A stretch of 49,397 bases of DNA from Legionellaceae bacterium (GTDB lineage: Bacteria; Pseudomonadota; Gammaproteobacteria; Legionellales; Legionellaceae): positions 1 to 49,397 of the forward strand of contig JASBUC010000034.1 of NCBI GenBank assembly GCA_030148065.1. The letters are read 5' to 3'. Below the pieces are notes generated by a model. The model ran no database searches and had not been told where the DNA came from. It was given only the letters and a program-made list of their open reading frames with translations. The translations under genes were made by a program, and so were the position numbers. Below, one piece after another: positions 24,448 through 32,895 of the stretch (positions within the stretch are counted from its first letter, which is position 1; the number at the start of each line of letters is the position of its first letter).

Positions 24448-24629
24448 AGACACCTTCTAATCAATGCTGTGTTACTTTAAGGCTTAGACCAGTTTTTAAA
24501 ATATGTCCAAATTTGTCTAACTATCGGTCTGTTGGTGGAATGTTAACAGGACCTAAAAAAACAAGGTGCATCTTTGGCAAGAAGAATATACTCTTATTGT
24601 TTAACCACAGAAAATTGAGAAAGGGAGCA

Positions 24630-25724
24630 ATGAAGAAAACAATTCTTAATTCGTTTCATCAAGAGTTAAAGGGCTCAATGGTTGATTTTTTTGGCTGGGA
24701 GTTGCCAATACACTATGGCTCACAGCTCGAAGAGCATAAGTCGGTGCGAGAAAACTGTGGTGTGTTTGATGTGTCGCACATGACGGTGGTTGACATTCTT
24801 GGTGCGGGTGGCAGAACTTTTTTGCGATACTTATTAAGCAATGACATTGATTCTCTTAAACGACCAGGTCAGGCTTTCTATTCTTGCATGCTCAATCCGC
24901 ACGGCGGTATTTTAGATGATCTCATTGTCTATTATCGAGCACCTGATAACTTTAGACTGGTATTAAATTCAGCAACTCGAGAAAAAGACATGGCTTGGCT
25001 ACGAGAACAGTCTGGCGATTTCTCGGTTTGGCTACAAGAGCGCCATGAGCTTGGCATCATCGCCGTGCAAGGCCCTAAAGTTTTTTCATTTCTTGAGAAA
25101 ACCTTTAACCCGGCCCATCTGGATGCGGTCTCCACCCTACATCCTTTTGAAGCGGTTGACGTGCAGGACTGTTTTTTTGCACGCACGGGCTACACCGGAG
25201 AAGATGGGTTTGAAATCATTGCCCCACCTTTGCAAATCAAAGAGTTTTGGCAATCGTTGATTGCGGCAGGGGCGCAACCCTGTGGTTTGGGTGCACGAGA
25301 TTCCCTGCGTCTGGAAGCAGGCATGATGCTCTACGGCCAGGACATGAATGAAGCGACCTCACCGTTTGAATCAGGATTGTCTTGGACGGTTAAATTTTCA
25401 CCAAAGGATCGAAATTTCATCGGTCGTGGGGCTCTACAGGCCTTGAAATTAAAAAAAATCAAACAGAAAATGGTAGGCTTGGTATTAGAGGAGCGAGGCA
25501 TTATGCGTGCAAAAAGCAAAGTGCTTGATGCTTCTGGTCGCCCGGTAGGCGAAGTCACCAGTGGCGGTTTTTCTCCAACCTTAAATAAGTCAATCGCTTT
25601 TGCTAGGATAGAGAGTGATGTTAATAATGAGTGTCTTGTCGACATTCGTAATAAGCCGCTAAAGGCTAAGATTGTTGCCCCTCGTTTTGTTAAGAACGGT
25701 AAAATTTTAATCAACCAAGATTAG
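24630..25724 (+). CDS. gcvT: Glycine cleavage system T protein (aminomethyltransferase)
   Basis: A 364-residue protein that transfers the methylene group from aminomethylated GcvH to tetrahydrofolate, releasing ammonia. Recognisable blocks: MVDFFGWELPIHYGSQLEEH, GVFDVSHMTVVDI, FYSCMLNPHGGILDDLIVY, FARTGYTGEDGFEI, GLGARDSLRLEAGMMLYGQD and GGFSPTLNKSIAFA. The frame is open from 24513, but only the ATG at 24630 (AGG five bp upstream) gives the family N-terminus. First gene of gcvT-gcvH-gcvPA-yciI-like-gcvPB with gaps of 8, 3, -13 and 10 bp. I looked for a glycine riboswitch in the 182-bp leader and found none. Confidence 0.96.
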   Translation: MKKTILNSFHQELKGSMVDFFGWELPIHYGSQLEEHKSVRENCGVFDVSHMTVVDILGAGGRTFLRYLLSNDIDSLKRPGQAFYSCMLNPHGGILDDLIVYYRAPDNFRLVLNSATREKDMAWLREQSGDFSVWLQERHELGIIAVQGPKVFSFLEKTFNPAHLDAVSTLHPFEAVDVQDCFFARTGYTGEDGFEIIAPPLQIKEFWQSLIAAGAQPCGLGARDSLRLEAGMMLYGQDMNEATSPFESGLSWTVKFSPKDRNFIGRGALQALKLKKIKQKMVGLVLEERGIMRAKSKVLDASGRPVGEVTSGGFSPTLNKSIAFARIESDVNNECLVDIRNKPLKAKIVAPRFVKNGKILINQD

Positions 25725-25732
25725 GTAGAGAC

Positions 25733-26119
25733 ATGGAACAAAATTTAGAACAGTATCGATTTTCGAAGACTCATGAATGGGTTTTAAACAACGACGGCAT
25801 CGTAACAGTTGGAATAAGCGAGCATGCCGGAAATTTATTAGGCGATTTAGTCTACATCGAGTTTCCAGAAGTGGGCGATCATTTTAATCGCGGCGATGAC
25901 ATGTTGGTGGTTGAGTCAGTAAAAGCAGCCTCTGATGTCTATGCTCCTCTCTCTGGTGAAATAGTTGAAATTAATGATGCTCTTCAAGACAACCCAGGTG
26001 ACGTGAATGGCTCGCCTTACCAAGATGGTTGGTTGGTTAAATTGAAACTTGATCAAAACTCCCTAGAGGATTTATTAACCTTTGAACAGTATGATTCTCA
26101 TATAGCCGAGGAAGCGTAA
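25733..26119 (+). CDS. gcvH: Glycine cleavage system H protein
   Basis: A 128-residue lipoyl carrier that shuttles the aminomethyl group between the P, T and L proteins. KTHEWVLNNDGIVTVGISEHA, LGDLVYIEFPEVGD and VESVKAASDVYAPLSGEI are diagnostic; the lipoylated Lys is Lys64 in ESVKAASD. Length is standard. It starts 8 bp after gcvT and ends 3 bp before gcvPA. AGG lies seven bp before the ATG. Confidence 0.97.
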   Translation: MEQNLEQYRFSKTHEWVLNNDGIVTVGISEHAGNLLGDLVYIEFPEVGDHFNRGDDMLVVESVKAASDVYAPLSGEIVEINDALQDNPGDVNGSPYQDGWLVKLKLDQNSLEDLLTFEQYDSHIAEEA

Positions 26120-26122
26120 GCA

Positions 26123-27493
26123 ATGCCTTTTATTCCCCATACAGAAGACGACGTTCGCTGCATGAAAGACGCCTGCAAGGTGAGCGGGGTCGAAGACTTA
26201 TTTGATGAAATTCCCAAAGCACTTATTTCGTCGAGCTTGGATGACATTCCTGAGGGTTTATCGGAGTTAGAGCTCAATAAGTTGGTGGCAGAAAAGACGG
26301 CTCAAATCGACAATAAGTGCTCCTTTCTAGGGGCGGGCGCATATCTTCATCACATTCCGGCCGCAGTTTGGGAGATCACTAGTCGTGGCGAGTATCTAAC
26401 GGCGTATACCCCTTATCAGGCCGAAGCAAGCCAAGGCTCGTTGCAGTTACTCTATGAGTTTCAGAGCATGATTGCAGGCTTAACTGGAATGGACGTTGCC
26501 AATGCCTCTATGTATGACGGTGCGTCTGCATTGGCGGAGGCTGTCTTAATGGCGGTGCGTTGTCAAAAGAAAAAGCAGGCAAACTGTGTGGTTCTTGCAA
26601 CTACCTTGCACCCATTTTACCGAGAAACGGTTAGCAACATTGTGGGCAATCAAGGCATCGAATTAATCGAGCTGCCCTTTTGCCAAAAGGCGGGGCGTTG
26701 TGATACTGCCAAACTGAGCATTGACTACCCAGAAAATGTTGCGGCGGTCATCATTTCGCAACCAAACTTTTTTGGCAGTTTGGAAGAAGTAGATGCACTG
26801 ACCGATTGGGCGCATTCATTCAAAGCAAAAGTCATTGCTTGTGTAAACCCTATGTCGCTTGCCTTACTTAAAGCACCGGGTGAATGGGGACAAGAGGGGG
26901 CAGACATTGTTTGCGGTGAAGGCCAGCCTTTGGGAGTGCCGCTTGCCTCAGGTGGGCCTTATTATGGGTTTCTTGCTTGTCGACAAGCACTCATTCGGCA
27001 GCTGCCAGGGCGCTTAGCAGGCAAGACCGTTGATGTAGACGGCGTGGAGGGCTTTACGCTAACCTTACAAGCAAGAGAGCAACACATTCGACGCTCTCGG
27101 GCAACCTCAAACATCTGCACTAACCAAGGTTTATTGGTCACAGCCTCCACCATTTACATGAGTCTATTGGGCGAACGTGGCTTAAAAGAGGTGGCCAAAA
27201 CCTGTCATGTAAACACGGCGTATCTATCTAAAGAATTACAAAGCATTGACGGTTTGAAGCAACCTTTTAGTGCGCCTTTTTTCCATGAGGTGGTCATTCA
27301 ATTTGATGGCCCACTTGATAAGCTTTATGAAGCACTCGATCTGAAAGGGTACAGTGCTGGATTAAAACTCAAGCCATATTTTGACACGTTGCAGGATTGC
27401 ATATTGATTTGTGTGACAGAGACAAAATCTCGAACGGAGCTCGATGATTTTGTGCAAGCAGTAAAAGAGAGTGTGCAGCAATGTTCTTTGTAA
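26123..27493 (+). CDS. gcvPA: Glycine dehydrogenase (decarboxylating) subunit 1
   Basis: A 456-residue alpha half of the split P protein, which decarboxylates glycine with PLP. Typical segments: FIPHTEDDVRCMKDAC, LGAGAYLHHIPAAVWEI, LTAYTPYQAEASQGSLQLLY, GMDVANASMYDGASALAEA, GEGQPLGVPLASGGPYYGF and RRSRATSNICTNQGL. This half lacks the PLP lysine, which is in GcvPB. The split form is usual for Legionella and Gram-positive bacteria. Its last 13 bases overlap the start of a YciI-like gene, implying translational coupling. Confidence 0.96.
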   Translation: MPFIPHTEDDVRCMKDACKVSGVEDLFDEIPKALISSSLDDIPEGLSELELNKLVAEKTAQIDNKCSFLGAGAYLHHIPAAVWEITSRGEYLTAYTPYQAEASQGSLQLLYEFQSMIAGLTGMDVANASMYDGASALAEAVLMAVRCQKKKQANCVVLATTLHPFYRETVSNIVGNQGIELIELPFCQKAGRCDTAKLSIDYPENVAAVIISQPNFFGSLEEVDALTDWAHSFKAKVIACVNPMSLALLKAPGEWGQEGADIVCGEGQPLGVPLASGGPYYGFLACRQALIRQLPGRLAGKTVDVDGVEGFTLTLQAREQHIRRSRATSNICTNQGLLVTASTIYMSLLGERGLKEVAKTCHVNTAYLSKELQSIDGLKQPFSAPFFHEVVIQFDGPLDKLYEALDLKGYSAGLKLKPYFDTLQDCILICVTETKSRTELDDFVQAVKESVQQCSL

Positions 27494-27777
27494 AGTTACA
27501 TTATTTGGTCTCAGATGAAGAAATTAGACAATACTCTCAGGCCCATCGAGATCATTGGGATTTTTATTTTCAAGAAGGACGCTTAATTGCCAAAGGCCCC
27601 ATGCTAGTAGCAAAGGGGGAAGTATTAATTTTGCTAGGCAATGATCTTGAAGAAATTCAGCAAATGATTGAAAAAGATCCCTTATCGATGGCTGGGGTTT
27701 GTGAGTATGCCATTACCCAATTTAGCGCTACTAAATGCACAAGTGAGCTAAAGTCGCTAATTTTTAACGCACCTTAA
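27481..27777 (+). CDS. YciI-like domain protein inside the glycine cleavage operon
   Basis: A 98-residue protein with the YCII-related ferredoxin-like fold pattern: FFVKLHYLVSD, RQYSQAHRDHWDFYFQEGRL, AKGPMLVAKGEVLILLG, EIQQMIEKDPLSMAGVCEY. The His in AHRDH and the Asp in KDPL are the residues usually kept in this family. It begins inside gcvPA (ATG at 27481, overlap 13 bp) and ends 10 bp before gcvPB, so all three should be co-translated. YciI-like proteins have little established biochemistry; the location suggests a role linked to P protein, for example with a reactive intermediate or a by-product, which is inference. It is not part of the classical gcv operon. Confidence 0.85.
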   Translation: MFFVKLHYLVSDEEIRQYSQAHRDHWDFYFQEGRLIAKGPMLVAKGEVLILLGNDLEEIQQMIEKDPLSMAGVCEYAITQFSATKCTSELKSLIFNAP

Positions 27778-27787
27778 GTGGGGAAAC

Positions 27788-29245
27788 ATGTTAATATTTG
27801 AACAATCAGCCAGTACTAGGACTTCCAATGCGCAAGTAAGGCGCACGGATGAGGCAATTACGGACATTCCAGCAACTTTTTTAAGAGAGAGTTCGTTGGG
27901 TCTACCAGAGTGTTCAGAGTTACAAGTGGTTAGACACTACACGTCCCTGTCAAAACAGAACTTTTCCATTGATACAAACTTCTACCCACTGGGTTCATGT
28001 ACCATGAAGTACAACCCGCGCGGGGTGCACAAAGCCGCCTCTGATTCGAACTTTCTAAATTGCCACCCGCTTAATGAACACAGTCAAGGCTTTTTATCGT
28101 GCATGCACGAATTGCAAAGCTATTTAGCTGACATTACCGGCATGAAGTCGGTTTCTTTAACCCCGATGGCAGGCTCTCAAGGTGAGCTTGCTGGGGTTAT
28201 GATGATTCGAGCTTTCCACCGCGCTAAAGGTCAGTTGGAGCGAAATGAAATTTTAGTGCCGGATGCCGCTCACGGCACCAATCCTGCCTCTGCTGTGATG
28301 TGCGGGTTTAAAGTGCGAGAAATTCCAACCGCTGCCAGTGGGGACATTGATTTACAAGCATTAAAAGAAGCACTGGGTCCACAAACGGCTGGGATTATGC
28401 TAACCAACCCCTCGACACTCGGAGTGTTTGATTCTCAAATTAAAGACGTTGCTGATTTAGTGCACAAAGCAGGTGGGCTACTCTATTACGATGGTGCCAA
28501 TTTAAACGCCATCTTAGGGAAGGTAAAACCCGGTGATATGGGCTTTGATGTCATGCATTTAAACCTTCATAAAACCTTTGCGACCCCTCATGGTGGCGGG
28601 GGCCCAGGAGCGGGACCTGTGGCAGTCTCAGAGCGCCTTGTACCCTATATTCCTGGCCCAACCGTTATCAGAGAGGGTGATAAGTATCGCTACAGTACCA
28701 GTATTGATGCGCCTCACTCCATCGGGCGTTTATCCGCTTTCATGGGTAATGCTGGCATTTTACTGCGTGCCTATTTATACATTCGTCTTCTTGGTAAAGA
28801 TGGCTTAAGACGAGTCAGTGAGTTTGCTACCTTGAATGCAAACTATGTCATGAGTCGTTTAAAGGATGCTGGGTTTCAACTTGCTTACCCTCGCCGACGT
28901 GCAAGTCATGAGTTCATCATTAGTCTGCAAGATCTTAAAAAAGAGACTGGTGTTAGTGCCATGGATTTTGCCAAACGCTTACTCGATTATGGCTTTCATG
29001 CCCCAACCACCTACTTTCCGCTTTTAGTGCCAGAGTGTTTGTTAATTGAGCCTACAGAAACAGAAAGCAAAGAAGAGCTGGATCGGTTTGTCAGCGCAAT
29101 GTGCGCCATTCTAAAAGAGGCCAAAGAAACGCCTGAAAAAGTTAAAGGGGCTCCCTGGACCATGCCAATTAAACGCTTAGATGATGTTAAAGCGGCCAGA
29201 GAGTTGGACTTAGTCTTTAAAAAAGAAGACACAGATAATTCTTAG
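27788..29245 (+). CDS. gcvPB: Glycine dehydrogenase (decarboxylating) subunit 2
   Basis: A 485-residue beta half of the split P protein. It carries the PLP-binding motif NLHKTFATPHGGGGPG with Lys262 as the Schiff-base lysine, plus FYPLGSCTMKYNP, SLTPMAGSQGELAGVMMI, PDAAHGTNPASA and GLLYYDGANLNAIL. GGGGA sits just before the ATG. It is the last gene of the operon; 9 bp after its stop a fold-back element begins that may end transcription. The L protein (lipoamide dehydrogenase) is not in the window. Confidence 0.96.
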   Translation: MLIFEQSASTRTSNAQVRRTDEAITDIPATFLRESSLGLPECSELQVVRHYTSLSKQNFSIDTNFYPLGSCTMKYNPRGVHKAASDSNFLNCHPLNEHSQGFLSCMHELQSYLADITGMKSVSLTPMAGSQGELAGVMMIRAFHRAKGQLERNEILVPDAAHGTNPASAVMCGFKVREIPTAASGDIDLQALKEALGPQTAGIMLTNPSTLGVFDSQIKDVADLVHKAGGLLYYDGANLNAILGKVKPGDMGFDVMHLNLHKTFATPHGGGGPGAGPVAVSERLVPYIPGPTVIREGDKYRYSTSIDAPHSIGRLSAFMGNAGILLRAYLYIRLLGKDGLRRVSEFATLNANYVMSRLKDAGFQLAYPRRRASHEFIISLQDLKKETGVSAMDFAKRLLDYGFHAPTTYFPLLVPECLLIEPTETESKEELDRFVSAMCAILKEAKETPEKVKGAPWTMPIKRLDDVKAARELDLVFKKEDTDNS

Positions 29246-29417
29246 TACGCCACATACATGTGAATCCGAAGTCGGACTAAAAATTTCCTCCAGCCCCCTA
29301 CTTCCCGTGCTTTATGCGCGGGATCTAGTTTATTTGGCTTTTTGGATGCCGCGCATAAAGCGTGGCACGTTGGCGTAGACGGGTTCGGATTCACATATAT
29401 ACACGAGATTCTTAGTA
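29238..29417. mobile_element. Fold-back element family D flanked by 10-bp direct repeats
   Basis: Outer arms 29254-29270 and 29384-29400 are inverted (17 bp, one mismatch; core GTGAATCCGAA). Inner arms 29306-29321 and 29349-29369 (CTTTATGCGCGG against CCGCGCATAAAG, with a 5-base insertion on the right) make a second hairpin. The 10 bp ATTCTTAGTA stands on both sides, at 29238-29247 and 29408-29417, and looks like a target-site duplication. These two copies overlap the stop codons of gcvPB and of the convergent membrane-protein gene. No reading frame. Confidence 0.72.
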
Positions 29418-30131
29418 GTCCATATATGGAGCGGATGGTTGTGGGGGCGGCATTGTTGTCTCCAAGCCATGGTCTCTGACTTCAGGCTTTTTCGAGGCGT
29501 GCAGGCTCGCAAATAAGTTGTAGCGATTTAGCATGTTAATTGTTTCAGATTCTATCTTTTTTGGCAGTGCTTCATTGAGCGACTTAGTGTAACTAATAAG
29601 AGCGATGCCAAGCACAAGTAGACCCACGAAAACGCAGACGGCAGCAGTAATGGTCAAAGGCATAAAATAGCCTGCCAGAAAGGCCGTGGAATAATAGAGG
29701 GTATGCAGAGTATTGCAGGTTGAATAGCAATCTCGTTGCAGAGCTCGTTTATTGGCGGTATGCATCATGCCTTTCATTGCCTCAGCACTTAATGTCTTTT
29801 TGTGAGGTGCGTTGTCATAGCCTGGACAGGTTAGGGCTCTTGTAAAGTAGTAAGCCTGCTCAAACTCGCTCTCATTAAAGTTTTTTAGTATTTTTTTAAG
29901 TTCTGCTCGCAGCACCTTGTCTTCATCAGTAAACTTTTCATAACGAGCTCTGGCGGCTTCCTCATCGGCTTTGGCTTGTTGGTAGTCGGCTCTAAGACGG
30001 TGCTCTAGTTGTGAGCGTTTTTGCCGTTGCTCTTCTATAATGGGGTGGACCATGTCTTGGTAGCCCTTAAATTTGATGGAAGAAACGACATTTTTGAAGA
30101 TCTTCGTTACAATGTCAAAAATCGTTACCAT
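29412..30131 (-). CDS. Unknown coiled-coil membrane protein with C-terminal PSAP motif
   Basis: A 239-residue protein. Residues 30-100 are a strongly charged helix (EEQRQKRSQLEHRLRADYQQ...), then a pair of hydrophobic segments at about 148-188 (YYSTAFLAGYFMPL and ITAAVCVFVGLLVLGIALI) that can form a membrane hairpin. The tail ends PPPQPSAPYMDY, with the tetrapeptide PSAP that eukaryotic ESCRT-I (TSG101) recognises in viral late domains; whether this matters is speculation. No signal peptide. It starts head-to-head with folA, leaving no room for a promoter outside the other coding region, and has no clear ribosome binding site; Met27 is an alternative start. Effector candidate by layout. Confidence 0.7.
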   Translation of the reverse strand: MVTIFDIVTKIFKNVVSSIKFKGYQDMVHPIIEEQRQKRSQLEHRLRADYQQAKADEEAARARYEKFTDEDKVLRAELKKILKNFNESEFEQAYYFTRALTCPGYDNAPHKKTLSAEAMKGMMHTANKRALQRDCYSTCNTLHTLYYSTAFLAGYFMPLTITAAVCVFVGLLVLGIALISYTKSLNEALPKKIESETINMLNRYNLFASLHASKKPEVRDHGLETTMPPPQPSAPYMDY

Positions 30132-30145
30132 GAGTGCAGCTAAGC

Positions 30146-30634
30146 ATGAGCGTTTCTATCATTGTTGCGATGGACAAAGCCGGGGGGATTGGCAAAGATA
30201 ATGGGCTTTTGTGTCATCTGTCAAAAGATTTAAAGTATTTTAAAAAGATAACCACCGGTCACACCATCGTCATGGGCTATAACACCTATCTTTCAATCGG
30301 TAAACCTCTGCCTAATCGGCGAAATGTGGTGCTCTCTACTAAAAAAAGAGAGGCAAGTCCTAACATCATTTTTTATACAAGCTTGCAGGAATGCCTAGAA
30401 AAAGAGGGGCAAGAGGGGGGGGAGCTTATGATAATCGGCGGTGGCAGGCTCTATCAGCAGGCGATGTCAATTGCAGATAAGCTCTATATCACTAGGATTC
30501 ATCACACATTTGAAGCCGATACTTTTTTTCCAGAGTTTGATGCAAAGCTCTGGCAGTTAGAGAGTGAGCGGTTTGAACCCAAAGATGACAAGACCCCCTA
30601 TGATCTAAGTTTCGAGGTTTATACCCATCCTTAG
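30146..30634 (+). CDS. folA: Dihydrofolate reductase
   Basis: A 162-residue enzyme reducing dihydrofolate to tetrahydrofolate with NADPH, the trimethoprim target. SIIVAMDKAGGIGKDNGLLCHLSKDLKYFK, GHTIVMGYNTYLSIGKPLPNRRNVVLS, LMIIGGGRLYQQAM and DKLYITRIHHTFEADTFFPEF match the family; the acidic active-site residue is in HLSKDLKYF. The frame opens with GTG at 30134, but the ATG at 30146 gives the usual MSVSIIVAMD start. The last four bases overlap the stop of rlmKL on the other strand. Confidence 0.95.
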   Translation: MSVSIIVAMDKAGGIGKDNGLLCHLSKDLKYFKKITTGHTIVMGYNTYLSIGKPLPNRRNVVLSTKKREASPNIIFYTSLQECLEKEGQEGGELMIIGGGRLYQQAMSIADKLYITRIHHTFEADTFFPEFDAKLWQLESERFEPKDDKTPYDLSFEVYTHP

Positions 30635-32757
30635 TGTGATTGAATTTCAAAACAAACGTGGGGGGGCTTTTTAGGGTTAAAGTCCTTGTCGATGGTCTTA
30701 ATGGTAATGTCTCTTATTTTAAACTCTGCAGACAGTGATTCATCTAATTTAAATTTCTTGGCATTGCAGGAAAAGTAGAGGGTGCCATGCGAGGTTACAC
30801 AGTTCATGGCAAGACGAATTAATCTTCCATGGTCTCGACAGACATCCAAGGTTTTTTCTGTTTTTTTAGAGTTGGAAAAACTTGGGGGATCGAGAAATAT
30901 AAGTTCAAATTTTTCTTGGCAGTTTTCTAGGTATTGCTCGACGTCTTGGTTTATAAAATGGTGTTCTCTAAGATTAAACTTATTGAGAGTGAAATTATCT
31001 TTTGCCCAGTTTAAGTAAGTTTTTGAGAGATCGACGTTGGTGGTTGTGGCCCCAGTAGTTGCAGCATGCAGGCTTGCAACCGCCGTGTAACAATAGAGGT
31101 TTAAAAAGTTTTTAACTTTTTTTGTTTCAAATTTACAACGTAGCGGGCGGTGATCTAAAAAGAGGCCAGTGTCTAAGTAATCATGTAAGTTCACAATGCA
31201 CTGAATAGAGCCTTCTTTGACCTTTAATCGCTGATTTTGATCGCTTTGTTTTTTATATTGTGAGCTGCCGCTTTGGCGCAATCGTTGTTTTAAGATTAAA
31301 TTTTTCTCTGAGACGCCTAAGGCGTTCGGGACCACTTTTAGAATTTCTAAAAGCCTGGCCTCTGCTTTTTCTGGCGGAATGTTTTTGGGTGCACGATATT
31401 CTTGGATTAAGGCATAATTTTGGTAGAGATCGATGGCGGCACTGTACTCTGGTAAGTCGGCATCATAGACGCGAAAGCATTCAACGTTGCTTTGTGTTTG
31501 CCAACGCTTTAGCTTTTTTAGATTCTTAACTAGGCGATTGTAGAGCGGGTGGTCAAGTGCTGGACTCTCAGTACTTTGCTCTGTGAGTTTCGTAAAGCTT
31601 GAGGCTTCAAGGCAGTATAAATGGCTCGCAAGCGGCCCATTAAAAAAGGCGTATTTTTTTTTCAAGCGTAGAGTGGTTGCTTTGACTAGCATTCGTTCGG
31701 TACTTAAAAGCGCGCAATCAAATCCTGCCGGCAGAGTCAAATAGGCCTTGCCAATTGCCTCATAGATAGGAATTAGGGCAAGGCGTTCATCCAAACGTTC
31801 CCCATAAGGCGGGTTTGAAATGAGCAACCCTTTTTTGAGTGACTTAGGGGCAGAAAAGTCTTGGACTGTCTGCTGCTTAAAGTCGATAAGCCCATCAAGG
31901 CCTGCAAGGTGGGCATTTTCCTTGGCTTGATTAATCGCGGCAAGACTCTTGTCATAACCGATGAAGGGGGCGATTTTTTGTCGCTTTGCCTTTATCGCCA
32001 GAGTTTCAAGTTCTTGGCGTATAGAAAGGTATAAGGGGGCGTTGTGTTTTTTCCAGTGATCTAAATTATGATGTTGTCGCAACAGTCCAGGTGCGATGCC
32101 TAAAGCCATCATAACCCCTTCAATTAAAAGTGTGCCTGAACCACAACAAGGGTCTAAAAGCCCATAGTGCTCCGCGTCTTGCTTATCAAATTTAGCACGC
32201 TTTAGAAGGGCTGCTGCTAAGGTCTCTTTAATGGGGGCACGCCCTGCTTTTTCTCGGTAACCACGTTTGTGAAGGGCGTGCCCTATGGGGTCGAGATAGA
32301 CGTTCAAGGTTTGGCGCTTTAGCGTTGCAAAAAGTAAGATGTTAGGCGTTTCTTTATCGATGTTTGGCCGCGTATTGGTGTTTTCCATGAAGTAATCACA
32401 AAGCCCATCTTTTAGTAAGAGAGCACCATACATGCTGTTTCGAATGTCTCGAGATTGCCCTCGAAAGTCAATTTTTAGCGATTTTTCTTGGTTAAAATGC
32501 TCGAGCCAACAATAGTCTTTGGCGGCCTGATAGAGGCTTTGTTTGTCTGTAACCTCAGCCTGAAAGAGTCGCACGAGCACTCTTGAGCCAATGCGTAGGG
32601 ATAGGCAAAGTTTATAGAGCATCGACAATGAGACCTCTGCTTCAATGCCTTGATGGTTTAAACGCGTAGGCTTGACCCCAAATTCAGCAAGCTCTTCTTC
32701 GAGTAAATACTCGAGGCCTTTGGCAACGGGGATGAAAATGGCATATGAGTCGCTCAT
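30631..32757 (-). CDS. rlmKL: Bifunctional 23S rRNA methyltransferase RlmKL
   Basis: A 708-residue fusion that makes m2G2445 (RlmL half) and m7G2069 (RlmK half) in 23S rRNA. The order is THUMP domain (about 45-155), first SAM domain with LLDPCCGSGTLLIEG (near 201) and ISNPPYGERL (near 314), then the RlmK domain with GLFLDHRPLRC, FLNLYCYTAVASLHAA and LIFLDPPSFSN (near 621). All key motifs are intact. The ATG at 32757 has AGGA eight bp upstream, better than the TTG that opens the frame at 32775. Tail-to-tail overlap of 4 bp with folA. Confidence 0.95.
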   Translation of the reverse strand: MSDSYAIFIPVAKGLEYLLEEELAEFGVKPTRLNHQGIEAEVSLSMLYKLCLSLRIGSRVLVRLFQAEVTDKQSLYQAAKDYCWLEHFNQEKSLKIDFRGQSRDIRNSMYGALLLKDGLCDYFMENTNTRPNIDKETPNILLFATLKRQTLNVYLDPIGHALHKRGYREKAGRAPIKETLAAALLKRAKFDKQDAEHYGLLDPCCGSGTLLIEGVMMALGIAPGLLRQHHNLDHWKKHNAPLYLSIRQELETLAIKAKRQKIAPFIGYDKSLAAINQAKENAHLAGLDGLIDFKQQTVQDFSAPKSLKKGLLISNPPYGERLDERLALIPIYEAIGKAYLTLPAGFDCALLSTERMLVKATTLRLKKKYAFFNGPLASHLYCLEASSFTKLTEQSTESPALDHPLYNRLVKNLKKLKRWQTQSNVECFRVYDADLPEYSAAIDLYQNYALIQEYRAPKNIPPEKAEARLLEILKVVPNALGVSEKNLILKQRLRQSGSSQYKKQSDQNQRLKVKEGSIQCIVNLHDYLDTGLFLDHRPLRCKFETKKVKNFLNLYCYTAVASLHAATTGATTTNVDLSKTYLNWAKDNFTLNKFNLREHHFINQDVEQYLENCQEKFELIFLDPPSFSNSKKTEKTLDVCRDHGRLIRLAMNCVTSHGTLYFSCNAKKFKLDESLSAEFKIRDITIKTIDKDFNPKKPPHVCFEIQSH

Positions 32758-32895
32758 AAACTTAATCCTGACCAAAAAAGAGACAGTTTAGCACAGTCTC
32801 TCTAAACTTGAAATGCAAGCTTAGGTGTGGGGCTCTTAATTTGGTATGGATATTGCAGGATAAATGACAAGCAAGCCTAGCCCAAAGGAACTGAC

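Noticed and set aside
24454-24629. Possible glycine riboswitch in front of gcvT
   Set aside because: The conserved glycine-aptamer segments are not present on the plus strand of the leader.
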